A stretch of DNA of 40,940 nt from the IMG/VR virus record IMGVR_UViG_3300042923_000849, positions 1 through 40,940 of that record. One strand, 5' to 3'. A program made the translations under genes and the position numbers. Under the pieces are notes generated by a model, which saw only the letters and a program-made list of their open reading frames with translations, had not been told where the DNA came from and searched no databases. Shown in pieces: positions 1 through 8,367 of the stretch. Source of the DNA: a virus. Position 1 is the first letter of the stretch. The number at the start of each line of letters is the position of its first letter.

Positions 1-169
1 TTCTCTTCCACCGTTTCATCCACCGTTGATCGGACCTGTGCCGGAGAACGGTGGGACTCCCGGCACAGGAACTGGGTCACGCCGCGAGAACGCCCTCGAC
101 GATCGGGCCCGTTATCGAAGCGCGCTGCTTGATGCGGAACTTGCCCTCACCGAGGTTCGGCTTGATCTG
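1..169. repeat. Left copy of the contig-end overlap
   Basis: Bases 1-169 match 40771-40940 except that the left copy has CCGG near position 41-44 and the right copy CCGGG. The repeat covers the gap after the first tail-chaperone gene and the 3' end of the major tail protein gene. It shows that the contig closes on itself. It is either the overlap of a circular assembly or a genuine terminal redundancy, and the single-base homopolymer difference favours an assembly overlap with a sequencing error. Confidence 0.9.
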
Positions 170-598
170 CGAGCCGAGGGTCACGGGGATGACCTGGACC
201 TTCTGTGACGCGGCGGCCAGGGTGCCGTTCGAGACACCGCGGCGAACCACGAAGTAGCCCGACTTCGACGTGGCGGGCGCCGTGGGCTTCAGCACGACCG
301 CCGCGGAGGACGCGGCCTCGGAGTCGACGTACTCGAGCATGCCGAGCGTGTCCGTGCGGGTGCCGAGCGACTCGAGGTCGACGGTGAGCGCGAGACGCGA
401 GTCCACGTCCACGGCCTGGTCACCGTCGAGCCCGAACCCGGTCGGGGTGAACGAGTGCGTGATGCGGAACGCGCCCGCAGCACCAATCTCCGTCGCAGCC
501 TTCGGGGCGGCGAGGTCAGCGATGGCGGGAACCCACCAGATGACGAGGTTCCCCTTGACGTCGAGCGCGGGGGGAACGGTGTCGACAACGTCAACCAT
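77..598 (-). CDS. Major tail protein (tail tube subunit)
   Basis: This 173-residue protein probably forms the stacked rings of the tail tube. It is beta-rich and compact, with an N-terminal stretch rich in valine and aspartate (VDVVDTVPPALDVKGN) and a C-terminal domain around FRIKQRASITGP. Its place, after the tail terminator and before the tail chaperones once the contig is circularised, is the standard position of the major tail gene in siphoviruses. An AGGACAGA ribosome-binding site lies just upstream of the ATG at 598. No single motif proves the call, so it rests on size, fold character and order. The 3' end of the gene is repeated at 40848-40940. Confidence 0.75.
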   Translation of the reverse strand: MVDVVDTVPPALDVKGNLVIWWVPAIADLAAPKAATEIGAAGAFRITHSFTPTGFGLDGDQAVDVDSRLALTVDLESLGTRTDTLGMLEYVDSEAASSAAVVLKPTAPATSKSGYFVVRRGVSNGTLAAASQKVQVIPVTLGSQIKPNLGEGKFRIKQRASITGPIVEGVLAA

Positions 599-687
599 GT
601 TCTGTCCTTTCTTCTCCCCGGCTTCCGGGGTTTCGGATGCCTCCCGGGAGAGCCAGGAGGGTCAGGTACGCGCGGGGCGCGAAGCGT

Positions 688-1068
688 TTACGAGCTCGAC
701 AGGTCGTACTGATCGACCAGGAACCACAGCGGCGGGTTCGCCTCGCGATCCAGTAGCGGGTCACGGGAGACCGGGTGTGTGAGTTGCCCCTTGCCGGGGA
801 CCGGCTCGAAGTCCTTCAGGAGGGCGTTGACCCGACGGGCGACCCACTTCGCCTGCTCAACCGTGTGGCCCACGCTGTGGATCGTGTACGTCGTCTCGTT
901 GACGTTCGACGGCCCGGCGAGGCGATCGCCGACGTCTCGTCCAAGAGGGGCGAAGACGGACACATAGCGGGCGGGCGGGTTCTTGACGGTGCCCTCGTAG
1001 ACGGCGTCCGCCAGTTGCAGGTCGGAACGGAGACGTGCGAGCACGGCCGCGTCAGATGCGGCGGTCAC
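688..1068 (-). CDS. Tail terminator / tail completion protein
   Basis: The 126-residue product resembles the tail-terminator group (DUF3168-like), which caps the tail tube and joins it to the head connector. It begins with a helix (LARLRSDLQLADAVY), has a central strand pair around YTIHSVGHTVEQAKWVA typical of these proteins, and ends in a proline-rich segment. It overlaps the preceding connector gene by four bases (ATGA at 1065-1068), which indicates translational coupling. It lies directly before the major tail gene, as expected. A more general head-tail connector role cannot be excluded. Confidence 0.65.
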   Translation of the reverse strand: MTAASDAAVLARLRSDLQLADAVYEGTVKNPPARYVSVFAPLGRDVGDRLAGPSNVNETTYTIHSVGHTVEQAKWVARRVNALLKDFEPVPGKGQLTHPVSRDPLLDREANPPLWFLVDQYDLSSS

Positions 1069-1442
1069 AGTTCGATCTCCGACGCGATCTCGAGGCCCTT
1101 CACGAAGTCGTCCTCGTTCTTCTGCAGAGCGGCGTGCCCGTAGCCGGTGGGGCCGACCGTGGGGGTGCCGTACTCGAGCATGCCGACGAGGGCGCCGGGT
1201 CCACCGATCTCGGGACCGATCTCCGCCTCGGCTCCATCGGGGCCGGATGTTACGTCGTAGCTGATCGTGCGTGCACCGCCGGGGACGCTCTGCGAACCAC
1301 TCACCGGCACCCGCCAGTCGTCCTTCACGTGACGGGCGGTGACCTCGACGGCCTTCCGGACGTTCGGACGGATCTTTGCCGGCACTTCTCCGAGGTCCGC
1401 GGCCAGCTTGTCGATCTCTGAGAAGTCGAAGTTAATGCTCAC
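1065..1442 (-). CDS. HK97 gp10-like head-tail connector component
   Basis: This 125-residue protein looks like the HK97 gp10-like minor structural family. It has an N-terminal helical part with IDKLAADLGEVPAKIRPNVRKAVE, then a beta part with the characteristic MLEYGTPTVGP segment near residues 87-97. Members sit between the connector and the tail terminator and take part in head-tail joining. The gene overlaps its upstream neighbour by four bases (1439-1442) and its downstream neighbour by four, so the connector genes form a coupled run. Order and motif agree, but the precise role is inferred. Confidence 0.65.
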   Translation of the reverse strand: MSINFDFSEIDKLAADLGEVPAKIRPNVRKAVEVTARHVKDDWRVPVSGSQSVPGGARTISYDVTSGPDGAEAEIGPEIGGPGALVGMLEYGTPTVGPTGYGHAALQKNEDDFVKGLEIASEIEL

Positions 1443-1834
1443 GACTGCACCTCCACAGGGAATCGGCGTGCGGTCGCGTCGGTCTGGAAGAAGACGCCCT
1501 CGATGTTCAGGCGGAGCCCGACCGATGCGGGGTCGTGGAGAGAGGCGATGATCTCGGCAGTGTCGTTGACCTGCACATCGCCGGACGTCGCCACGGGAAG
1601 GTCGAGGCGGGGCGCCTGGGCGGCGAGGAGTTGCCCCTGGGCGTTCACGTCACTCACGACGCTGGACGCGAGCTTCAGTCGTCCGGGGCCGGTGTAGATG
1701 ACCGTGTCGGCTGGTGTGTACGTGCCGGTCTCTTCGTTCCAGACGGGCTCACTGGAGCGGGTGACTCGGATGGTGTCGGTCATGCGGGATTCGAGCTTCG
1801 CCCGCGCTGCCACGAGCCGTGACGGCGAGAGCAT
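1439..1834 (-). CDS. Head-tail connector, stopper-like (DUF6093-like)
   Basis: The product is 131 residues if started at the ATG at 1834, which overlaps the stop of the upstream gene as ATGA. The open frame runs further upstream, but that part is basic shadow sequence of the adaptor gene. The protein begins MLSPSRLVAARAKLESRM, which I recall from the DUF6093 family of actinophages. It then has a beta-rich part (VWNEETGTYTPADTVIYTGPGRLK) resembling head-closure or stopper proteins. Its slot between adaptor and gp10-like protein fits a stopper that seals DNA in the filled head. The family assignment is from memory. Confidence 0.6.
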   Translation of the reverse strand: MLSPSRLVAARAKLESRMTDTIRVTRSSEPVWNEETGTYTPADTVIYTGPGRLKLASSVVSDVNAQGQLLAAQAPRLDLPVATSGDVQVNDTAEIIASLHDPASVGLRLNIEGVFFQTDATARRFPVEVQS

Positions 1835-2229
1835 CAGTACACCGTCAGGGGAATCGAGTACATGCCGCCGTGACCGACGATGTCGCGCGGCATGAGCGAC
1901 ACACGCTCCGCCTCTGTGACGTACAGCTGCCCGGACGACAGGGCGGCGTCGATGGTCTGGCTGTAGTCGTCGCCGGCCCACGTGCGGAGCCCGTCGGCGT
2001 TCCGGACCTTCCGCTCCACCATCGCGACGACGACGTCCTTGACGTCGTCTGTGGCGAGGTGCTGCGGGTCGTCGGTGGGGAGTTCGTTGCGTGTGGTGAT
2101 GCCGGGCACGACCCGGTTCAGTTCACGCCATGCCTTCCCCAACCACGTGGGGATCACGCGTTCTTCATCGGAGGTGAGGGGACGCTCGATCGAACCGCGA
2201 ACGTCTTCGAGACCTGCAGGATTGTCCAC
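1834..2229 (-). CDS. Head-tail adaptor (Gp15/Gp19-like)
   Basis: The 131-residue product resembles the phage Gp19/Gp15/Gp42 family of adaptors that dock under the portal. It is mostly helical: an N-terminal LTSDEERVIPTWLGKAWRELNRVVPG, a second helix DDVKDVVVAMVERKVRNADG, and a C-terminal segment (AERVSLMPR) ending in a hydrophobic strand. This two-helix plan with a conserved VVPG region is typical. It is the first connector gene after the capsid module and shares its stop with the next start (ATGA). Confidence comes from order plus overall sequence character. Confidence 0.65.
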   Translation of the reverse strand: MDNPAGLEDVRGSIERPLTSDEERVIPTWLGKAWRELNRVVPGITTRNELPTDDPQHLATDDVKDVVVAMVERKVRNADGLRTWAGDDYSQTIDAALSSGQLYVTEAERVSLMPRDIVGHGGMYSIPLTVY

Positions 2230-2247
2230 GAGCGCCCCCTCCTTCCG

Positions 2248-2571
2248 TTACTTGCTGATGACCGACGACTCGCCGGTGTCGATGTTGCGGCGCACGCGCA
2301 CCACCGTGCCGTCAGGCTTGGTGGCGTCGTACTCCTCGATGCGCTGGTCCTTCTCGGACACCTCGGGCACCCCGGGGTTCCGCTCGACCTTGACGACCGC
2401 GTTTACGGTTCCGACGGCGAGAGCCTCCGGGCCGGGCTGCGGCGAGACCGAGACTGCGATCTCGGTCGGGTCGGTCGTGTCGGCCGGGCCATCGCCGGGG
2501 GCGGTGACCGACGGCTTGGTGACGTCGGAGTCGAGCGTGGTGGTCTCTTCGACCTGCTTCTTGACGGCCAT
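2248..2571 (-). CDS. Small acidic protein after the capsid gene
   Basis: This 107-residue protein is low in complexity. Residues 8-50 are rich in Thr, Pro, Asp and Val and look disordered, and a short charged C-terminal segment (EEYDATKPDGTVVRVRRN) could fold as two strands. It lies between major capsid and adaptor genes, where phages often encode head decoration or accessory proteins, but nothing in the sequence proves that role. The ATG at 2571 has an AGGAGGAA-type ribosome-binding site. I do not recognise a named family. Confidence 0.6.
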   Translation of the reverse strand: MAVKKQVEETTTLDSDVTKPSVTAPGDGPADTTDPTEIAVSVSPQPGPEALAVGTVNAVVKVERNPGVPEVSEKDQRIEEYDATKPDGTVVRVRRNIDTGESSVISK

Positions 2572-2588
2572 TTCGTTCCTCCTCAGGA

Positions 2589-3530
2589 TCAGCCGTTGAG
2601 CACGCCGGTGAGGCGCGCCGCAGCCTGGCCGCCGAACGTGGCGAGGCCGCAGTAGAACTCGATGCGGGTGCGGTAGACGGGCTTCTCCTGCAGCTGGCCC
2701 AGGTCGTCGACCTGGATCCCGCCGTTGGTGATGCCAGTCACGCCGCCGTCGGTCTCGTCTTCACCGAACTTGACGGCGTAGATCGAGGAAGCGACGCTCG
2801 AGGATCCCTGCGTCTCCGTCTGCGGCAGGATGGCCGTGCCGGCGAGGTTGACGCCCGGGTCGAGGATGGGCACACCGTTCCACGTCACGAGACGCTTGCC
2901 GGTCATGTCCTCCTTGACGATGTCGACGCCACCGATGCGACGACCCGCGGAGCGGATCTTGCCGATGACGTTCGCGTTCGCGTAGATCGCGTCCGCTCCG
3001 GGCACCAGTGCGAGGAGTTCGTCGAGCTTGTCGAAGAACGCGCCGCGCGTGGTGTCGTCGGTGTTGATCGCGGCGCCGTTGGTGCCGGTCGAGATGACCT
3101 GCCCGCCGGTGAGGCGCTTCTTGAGACCGTCGAACGCCTTGGTGTCGACCGTGACGTCGCCGTTGAAGAACGTGTCCTGGTACTTGTAGGACGCTGCCTT
3201 CACCTTCAGGCGGGTCTGGATCGCACGCTGGTCGTTGAGGTTGCCGCGCGTCTGCACGATGAACCGGTCAACGTCAGCGTCGCCACCGAGGATGACCAGC
3301 GACTCCGTCGCCTGCACGACGGTGCCGGTCGACTCGGTGTAGGCCTCGTTCACAGAGCGGAACGCGACGCCCGGGAGGGTCGCTTCCTTGTTGTAGGCGT
3401 ACGCGTTGCCTTCGATTTCCATCAGCGGGAGCCGGTCGAGGACCGGCGACAGCTGGACGAACGTCTCGATGACACCGCGCTGCAGGTCGTTCTCCGAGAG
3501 GACGGCCGCCTGCGCGAGAGTGACTGCCAT
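2589..3530 (-). CDS. Major capsid protein, HK97 fold
   Basis: The 313-residue product is the likely major capsid subunit. It shows features common in HK97-fold capsid proteins of this size class: an N-terminal arm (ENDLQRGVIETFVQLSPVLDRLP), a long E-loop/spine region (VDRFIVQTRGNLNDQRAIQTRLKV), a P-domain segment (AFFDKLDELLALVPGADAIYANANVIGKIR) and a C-terminal beta segment (KPVYRTRIEFYCGLATFGG). It has no long N-terminal delta domain, which fits the separate scaffold gene just upstream. An AAAGGAGACTGCC leader gives a good ribosome-binding site for the ATG at 3530. Confidence 0.9.
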   Translation of the reverse strand: MAVTLAQAAVLSENDLQRGVIETFVQLSPVLDRLPLMEIEGNAYAYNKEATLPGVAFRSVNEAYTESTGTVVQATESLVILGGDADVDRFIVQTRGNLNDQRAIQTRLKVKAASYKYQDTFFNGDVTVDTKAFDGLKKRLTGGQVISTGTNGAAINTDDTTRGAFFDKLDELLALVPGADAIYANANVIGKIRSAGRRIGGVDIVKEDMTGKRLVTWNGVPILDPGVNLAGTAILPQTETQGSSSVASSIYAVKFGEDETDGGVTGITNGGIQVDDLGQLQEKPVYRTRIEFYCGLATFGGQAAARLTGVLNG

Positions 3531-3578
3531 GGCAGTCTCCTTTCAGGATCGGACTCGACCGCAGGCTGCGCTCGAGGT

Positions 3579-4178
3579 CTATTTCTTGGGGGTGTTCGCG
3601 TAGGCCTGCCGAATTCGGTCGGTTCCCGGGCGAACTTCCGGCTTGTCGCCGGAGCCTGTGGAGCCGATCCCCGCGGTGCGGTGATCTGCTGTGGTGTCGG
3701 TGGGCTTGAGAAGGTGGGGCGAGTCGGTCTTCAGCGCCTCGAGCAGTGCCTTCACGGCTGCTTCGTCGGCGTCCCCGTTCTCGTCGACCTTCACTTCCGC
3801 GAGCTTCTTCGAGTCCAGGAGGGCGAGAGCCTGGGTCGGCTTGATGAACCCGAGCTCGGCGGCCTGCGCGCGCACTTCCGCTGCGCGCGCCTTGGCATCC
3901 GCCTTCGCGGTCTGCTCAGCGGTGACCTCGGCGATACGCTTCTCGACGTCCTTGTCCGACGGAGCGTTCTTCGACGAGTCCTTCAGCGCCTTGATCTCGT
4001 CGGCGCTGAGCCCGAGCTCGGTGAAGGCGCGCAGCTGCGAATCCTTCTGGTCGATCACTGCCTGACGGGCCTTGATCCGGTCGGTTTCGAGGTCGAGTCC
4101 GTCGATGAACTCCGCGAGCTTGCCTTTGTCGGGCACCCCGAGCGCTTCGGCGTCGGCGTCGCTGATTTCGATGGGCAT
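3579..4178 (-). CDS. Capsid scaffolding protein
   Basis: This 199-residue protein is highly charged, rich in Ala, Lys, Glu and Asp, and predicted to be largely coiled coil (about residues 20-125, for example KGLAEFIDGLD-like and KADAKARAAEVRAQAAELG segments). The C-terminal tail is Gly/Thr-rich and basic. Such proteins template procapsid assembly and then leave the shell. It lies directly before the capsid gene. I chose the ATG at 4178 because AAGGAG sits five bases upstream. A start nine codons earlier would be a non-ATG codon without such a site. Confidence 0.8.
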   Translation of the reverse strand: MPIEISDADAEALGVPDKGKLAEFIDGLDLETDRIKARQAVIDQKDSQLRAFTELGLSADEIKALKDSSKNAPSDKDVEKRIAEVTAEQTAKADAKARAAEVRAQAAELGFIKPTQALALLDSKKLAEVKVDENGDADEAAVKALLEALKTDSPHLLKPTDTTADHRTAGIGSTGSGDKPEVRPGTDRIRQAYANTPKK

Positions 4179-4248
4179 TGCATCTCCTTGCGAGATTGGT
4201 GGCACGTTGCGTGCCGGTGGCCGCCGCCGCCGTTGCGGCGCGGTGGTC

Positions 4249-5214
4249 CTAGAGGGCGAGTCCGTAGTACGCGTCCCGGAGGTTCCCGCCCGCGACTTGC
4301 TCGCCGGTGATGAACCCGTTCTTCGTCAGGAGTCGGATCGCGTCGTCACGGTTCTTCGCTGCGCGGTACACGTCATCGACGGTCATCTTCGACGGGCTGT
4401 CCCACCGGCGTGATTGCCACCCGCGGTTGCGTCCGGGCGTGTTCTTCAGCGCATCGTCCGCGAGCCCACGGGAGCGGATGTTGATCACCCGGTACATGTC
4501 AGCGCCGTCGCGGATCGCTTGCGCGTCACGCTTCCCGAAGAGGCGGTCCTGCATCTTCTCGTCGAGCCGGTCGAAGTACGCGTACGGGTCGATGGTCAGG
4601 TCACCAGCGGCCGACTCCTGCGAGGGAATGTGACGGCAGTCGCATAGCCGGTGGGACTGGAAGCCCTGATTCCACTTGAACCACTTGCCGGCGAGCATGA
4701 TGCAGAACTTGCAGGCCGGCGGGTTCAGCATTCGCACCCACCCGCCGACACGCGGTCGGACCGTGATTGCCCCCGAGACAGCCTGCCGGTTCGCGTCTCG
4801 GACGCTGTCCATGGCGACGTCCTGCAACCATCCGCGCGCCAGCGTGAGTGCCGCGCGAACGTCCTGGCCGGATCCGATCGCTTCCTTCGTCTTCACGACC
4901 GCGCCCTGCAGGAGGGTTTCCAGCGGTCGCCCGTCGCGCGTTCCACCGACGAACCGGTTCGCGTTGACCGTCGCAACCGCCGGCGCGACCACGTCGGTCT
5001 CATCCAGAACAGCGCCGACGTAGTCGATGCCGACCGCGGCGGCGGCCAACTGCCCGGCGCCCACCGTCTCGAACAGCGGCGTTTGAATGCGAGACCACGA
5101 AGCGTCGAGGTCGTCCGACATGGTCGACCAGATGCCGTCGACTTCACGGGCGGTAGCGACCGTGATCGCCTGCTGCTGCCGGTAGTGGCTAACCGCGGTC
5201 CGAGGTAGCGTCAC
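4249..5214 (-). CDS. MuF-like minor head protein
   Basis: The 321-residue product resembles MuF / VG15-type minor capsid proteins, which lie inside the head next to the portal and are often annotated in actinophages as capsid maturation proteins. The helical N-terminal 150 residues are followed by a cysteine-histidine cluster (C168, C171, H188, C191, C193, H195 in CKFC...HRLCDCRHIP) that could bind zinc. The C-terminal region has ADDALKNTPGRNRGW, as in this family. It overlaps the end of the portal gene by 26 bases. No protease active site is evident, so I do not claim protease activity. Confidence 0.8.
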   Translation of the reverse strand: MTLPRTAVSHYRQQQAITVATAREVDGIWSTMSDDLDASWSRIQTPLFETVGAGQLAAAAVGIDYVGAVLDETDVVAPAVATVNANRFVGGTRDGRPLETLLQGAVVKTKEAIGSGQDVRAALTLARGWLQDVAMDSVRDANRQAVSGAITVRPRVGGWVRMLNPPACKFCIMLAGKWFKWNQGFQSHRLCDCRHIPSQESAAGDLTIDPYAYFDRLDEKMQDRLFGKRDAQAIRDGADMYRVINIRSRGLADDALKNTPGRNRGWQSRRWDSPSKMTVDDVYRAAKNRDDAIRLLTKNGFITGEQVAGGNLRDAYYGLAL

Positions 5215-6712
5215 GGCCGAGCTCCGTCTGGTCGTTCACGGGCGCTGCTGGCGCGGCGGTCGCGTCGACGAACTCGCGAGCGGCGCTGGCTAGCCGATTC
5301 GAGAACGACTCGTCCTCGGCGTGCTCAACCCAGCCGTCGACCTTCTGCTTCGTCGCGCCCGGGAGCATCGCCCACGCATCCCGCTTCGGGAATCCGCCGG
5401 TGACGAGCTTGCCGATGCCGTCGACGACTTGAGCGAACGACTTCGCCTCCGCGTCGGCGTAGTTCATCTCCGCATCAGGGAAGTCCGAGTTCAGCCCGGC
5501 GCACTTCGCGCCGCGGCGGAAGATGCCCTCGTTCGCCTCGGCGCCAATCATCTGGATCTCTTGCACCAGGGACGCGAGAGTCGATTCTGCGCCGGCGAGG
5601 GCGTCGCCGGAGAGGTTCGCCATACGGGACAGGAGGTACTGCGGCGGGATCTGACCGGTCGCGAAGAACTGGGTCAGGAACTCGCCGAGCACCTCGATGT
5701 AGTTCTTCAGGTTCGACTCGGGAAGGTCGAAGACCTTCGTCTCCTGGCCCGGGAACGCGAGCAGGCGATCCACGCCAATACGACCGGGTGATGTGAGCTT
5801 CGCCTGCGGGTTCCCGAAGCGGTCGAGAATGAGTGCGCCGTTGTCGTCGCGTTCGTACAGAACGTTGCCGTCCTTGTCGCGCTGCACCGGGTCGAACCCG
5901 ACGACGATCCGCTGACGGAACGCCGAGAACTGCATTGCGAGGAGCGTGTTGAACCGGATCGTGTTGATCGCGTCCTGCTGAGGGATCAGCGGGTCCATCG
6001 GGGACCACACTTGCCCCTTGGTGTCCGGGCGGAAGTCGTACGTCTGGAACGGGTTCTCCCCCATCGGGTGAGTGCCCTCAGCGGTGACCTCGAAGTCGGA
6101 GTTGTTCGACTTCCCGCCCTTCTCGAATCGGAGCATCCCCTGGTCGTCGTAGACGATCGCGACGGTACGGGTCGTGGCGGTCGAGACACCGAACGGCATT
6201 ACGAGAGCAGTGGCCTGCGGCGAGTAGTCGTTGACGGTGAAGATCTTCACCGTCCAGTCATTCGTGAACGGGTCCTCTTCGGAGGGGTGCACGTAGACGA
6301 GCTCGTTCGACTCGGGACGCACGATCGGCCGGGAACGGTTCGCCGTGTTTGGCCAGACCGACATGATCCCGCGGCCGTGCATCATCATGTCCCGGTACGG
6401 GAGTGCCTGCAGTGAGTCGAGCCGGTTCCTCTGCCACACGTCACGCCAGAGCGTCTTGTCGAGTTCCTCGTCCACATGGGTGACGAACGAGTCACCACGG
6501 AGACGCTGGACGGGTGCCGAGACCGCCAGGGTGATCCAGTTCGCGACGGCCTGTTCCCGGAGCTCTTCGTACTCGACATTCACGCCAGCCGGCGCGAACG
6601 GCAGGTCGTGATCGCCACGGTCGTACCGTTCCCGCTTCTCTTTCGCCGGTGCGGTGTCGTGGAGCTCACGCTGGGCGATGCGGATGCGGTCGCGTGCGAC
6701 GTTCACGTCCAT
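5189..6712 (-). CDS. Portal protein
   Basis: This 507-residue protein is the portal, the twelve-fold ring through which DNA enters and leaves the head. It belongs to the SPP1-like portal group in length and layout: an N-terminal helical and wing region (YEELREQAVANWITLAVSAPVQRLR), a clip and stem region around residues 230-330 (WSPMDPLIPQQDAINTIRFN), and a C-terminal crown with QIPPQYLLSRMANLSGDAL, a stretch common in actinophage portals. It follows the large terminase by 14 bases and overlaps the MuF gene. GGAGG lies four bases before the ATG. Confidence 0.93.
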   Translation of the reverse strand: MDVNVARDRIRIAQRELHDTAPAKEKRERYDRGDHDLPFAPAGVNVEYEELREQAVANWITLAVSAPVQRLRGDSFVTHVDEELDKTLWRDVWQRNRLDSLQALPYRDMMMHGRGIMSVWPNTANRSRPIVRPESNELVYVHPSEEDPFTNDWTVKIFTVNDYSPQATALVMPFGVSTATTRTVAIVYDDQGMLRFEKGGKSNNSDFEVTAEGTHPMGENPFQTYDFRPDTKGQVWSPMDPLIPQQDAINTIRFNTLLAMQFSAFRQRIVVGFDPVQRDKDGNVLYERDDNGALILDRFGNPQAKLTSPGRIGVDRLLAFPGQETKVFDLPESNLKNYIEVLGEFLTQFFATGQIPPQYLLSRMANLSGDALAGAESTLASLVQEIQMIGAEANEGIFRRGAKCAGLNSDFPDAEMNYADAEAKSFAQVVDGIGKLVTGGFPKRDAWAMLPGATKQKVDGWVEHAEDESFSNRLASAAREFVDATAAPAAPVNDQTELGRDATSDRG

Positions 6713-6726
6713 GCGTCCTCCGATCG

Positions 6727-8367
6727 TCAGCTGAACCCGTAGAAAGTGGTGGAGATGTTCGCGCTCGGACGTTTCCCGAGGTCGCCGGCGGCGATGGCGT
6801 CGTTCACGGCCTCATGTGCGAGAGCCGAGGACATGGCGAGGTCGATTTTCTGCGTCTGGCTGGCCTTGCCGAGGATGTACGTCTGCCGGCGGATCCCGTC
6901 GAGGCTTGTCTGCACTCCACGGGCCCGTTCGACCGCGTTCCGGATGTGCTGCGCCGTGAAGTCGCAGTCGTCGTGGCGGAACTCGCTGCTCGGGTTGGTG
7001 ATGTCGGTCTTGAACGCTTCGAGCGCCGCGTGCATCGGGTTCAGCCGGTATGTGGGCCACTCGATGACGATCTTCTCGCCGTACTTGCCCTGCAGGTGAG
7101 CGATCTCTGAGCCCCACAGCGGCGGATCGAGGTACGCACGGACCACGTCGAAGTTCGCGAAGATGTCGTCCCACGCCGCCATGACCTCGCTCCGCGGGAT
7201 GCGGTGACCGGGCCACACGGCAGGGTTCCAGATCGCACGGCGGGTGCCGTCATGGTAGACGGGCGTGAACTGGTACCGGTCGAACGTCTCTAGGCGGATG
7301 CCGGTCCAGTCGTCCTTGTCGGAACCATCGAACCCTGCACATACCGGCACCGACTTGGGCCGGTCGCGGACCTCGAGCTTGTCGTTCCACGCACCGTCGG
7401 GCATCCACTGCCCGGAACCCATCGTCGGGCGGTTCCCGTAGAACCGGGCCGCCTGATTCGGGTCCTTCCGTGCAAGCTTCGCCGCGTCGATCTCGATCCG
7501 CTCGAGGTCGACCCACCCGGAGACTCGCTCACCGGACCGGTTGATCTTCAGGGCCGAGTCGCCGTACACGATCTCGTGAATCTTGTGCCGCTCCCGCTTG
7601 TTCGCGTACGACAGGTTCTCGGGGGCCTGGACGTGGTCGACGTAGTCGGTGGACTCGCCGCCCTCCGCGATCTGCTGCGCGACGCTGTTCTCCGCGAGAT
7701 CCCACGCGTTCGTCGTGAGCATCGACCTGCCGCCCGTGCCTGACAGGCCGCGGTATTGCGTGTCGGCGAGGTACCGCATGTTCGGCGACACCCACGTACC
7801 GACCTCGTCCTGAGGTGCGAACGTGATGCGCGCGCCCAGGCGGGACAGGGCCTTCGACGTGACCGGTTCCACCCAGCCCTGACCAGGCAGGTTGATCCGT
7901 GTCTCACCGGTGTCCGGGATGATGTCCGCGAGAGGACCCATCTGGATCATCGGAAGCAACACCTTCCAGATGTTGTCCGTCTGATCCTCGCTGTACGCCG
8001 TGACCTGAATGATCGGAGTCGGCCACGGCCGCGCCACGGGTTCCCCGTACGCATCCCACCCTGCGAACAGAACGTCACCGACGGCCTCAGCACAGATCAT
8101 CGCGGACGTGATCGGCGCCTTGCCCCACTTCTGCGGCTTCACCAGCAGCGACCGCGTGTACTGCCACGCCGTCTGCCACCGGGCCTCAGTCGCCTCCGGC
8201 TTCAACCGGTAGTGGTGGACCAGGAACGCCAGCTGCTCATCCGACAGCACGAAAGGCTCGCCAGCATCCTCACGGTCCGGGACGACGCAGTGCGCCTCGA
8301 TCCACTCCGCGACAGCCCATCCGAGCGAAGGGAACTCACCCTCATACTCGGGACCACGCCACGGCAT
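6727..8367 (-). CDS. terL: Terminase large subunit
   Basis: The 546-residue product is the packaging motor ATPase and headful/cos nuclease. The ATPase domain has a variant Walker A at residues 77-84 (KPQKWGKA), a Walker B with acidic pair at 183-188 (TFAPQDE) and a coupling motif TTNAW near 218. The C-terminal RuvC-like nuclease shows D347 in AGFDGSDKDDW, a second acidic site in RAYLDPPLWG and a last one in FRHDDCDFTAQHIRNA. The protein is full length for the family. Its start shares one base with the stop of the small subunit (TGATG at 8365-8369). Confidence 0.95.
   Translation of the reverse strand: MPWRGPEYEGEFPSLGWAVAEWIEAHCVVPDREDAGEPFVLSDEQLAFLVHHYRLKPEATEARWQTAWQYTRSLLVKPQKWGKAPITSAMICAEAVGDVLFAGWDAYGEPVARPWPTPIIQVTAYSEDQTDNIWKVLLPMIQMGPLADIIPDTGETRINLPGQGWVEPVTSKALSRLGARITFAPQDEVGTWVSPNMRYLADTQYRGLSGTGGRSMLTTNAWDLAENSVAQQIAEGGESTDYVDHVQAPENLSYANKRERHKIHEIVYGDSALKINRSGERVSGWVDLERIEIDAAKLARKDPNQAARFYGNRPTMGSGQWMPDGAWNDKLEVRDRPKSVPVCAGFDGSDKDDWTGIRLETFDRYQFTPVYHDGTRRAIWNPAVWPGHRIPRSEVMAAWDDIFANFDVVRAYLDPPLWGSEIAHLQGKYGEKIVIEWPTYRLNPMHAALEAFKTDITNPSSEFRHDDCDFTAQHIRNAVERARGVQTSLDGIRRQTYILGKASQTQKIDLAMSSALAHEAVNDAIAAGDLGKRPSANISTTFYGFS

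Noticed and set aside
1819-2655. 278-codon plus-strand open frame
   Set aside because: It crosses three well-supported minus-strand head genes and has the Arg/Val/Asp-rich make-up of an antisense shadow.
4201-4248. Terminator between MuF and scaffold genes (GGCACG-TTG-CGTGCC and GC-rich hairpins)
   Set aside because: There is no T-tract and the scaffold and capsid genes downstream must be transcribed. At most it tunes expression.
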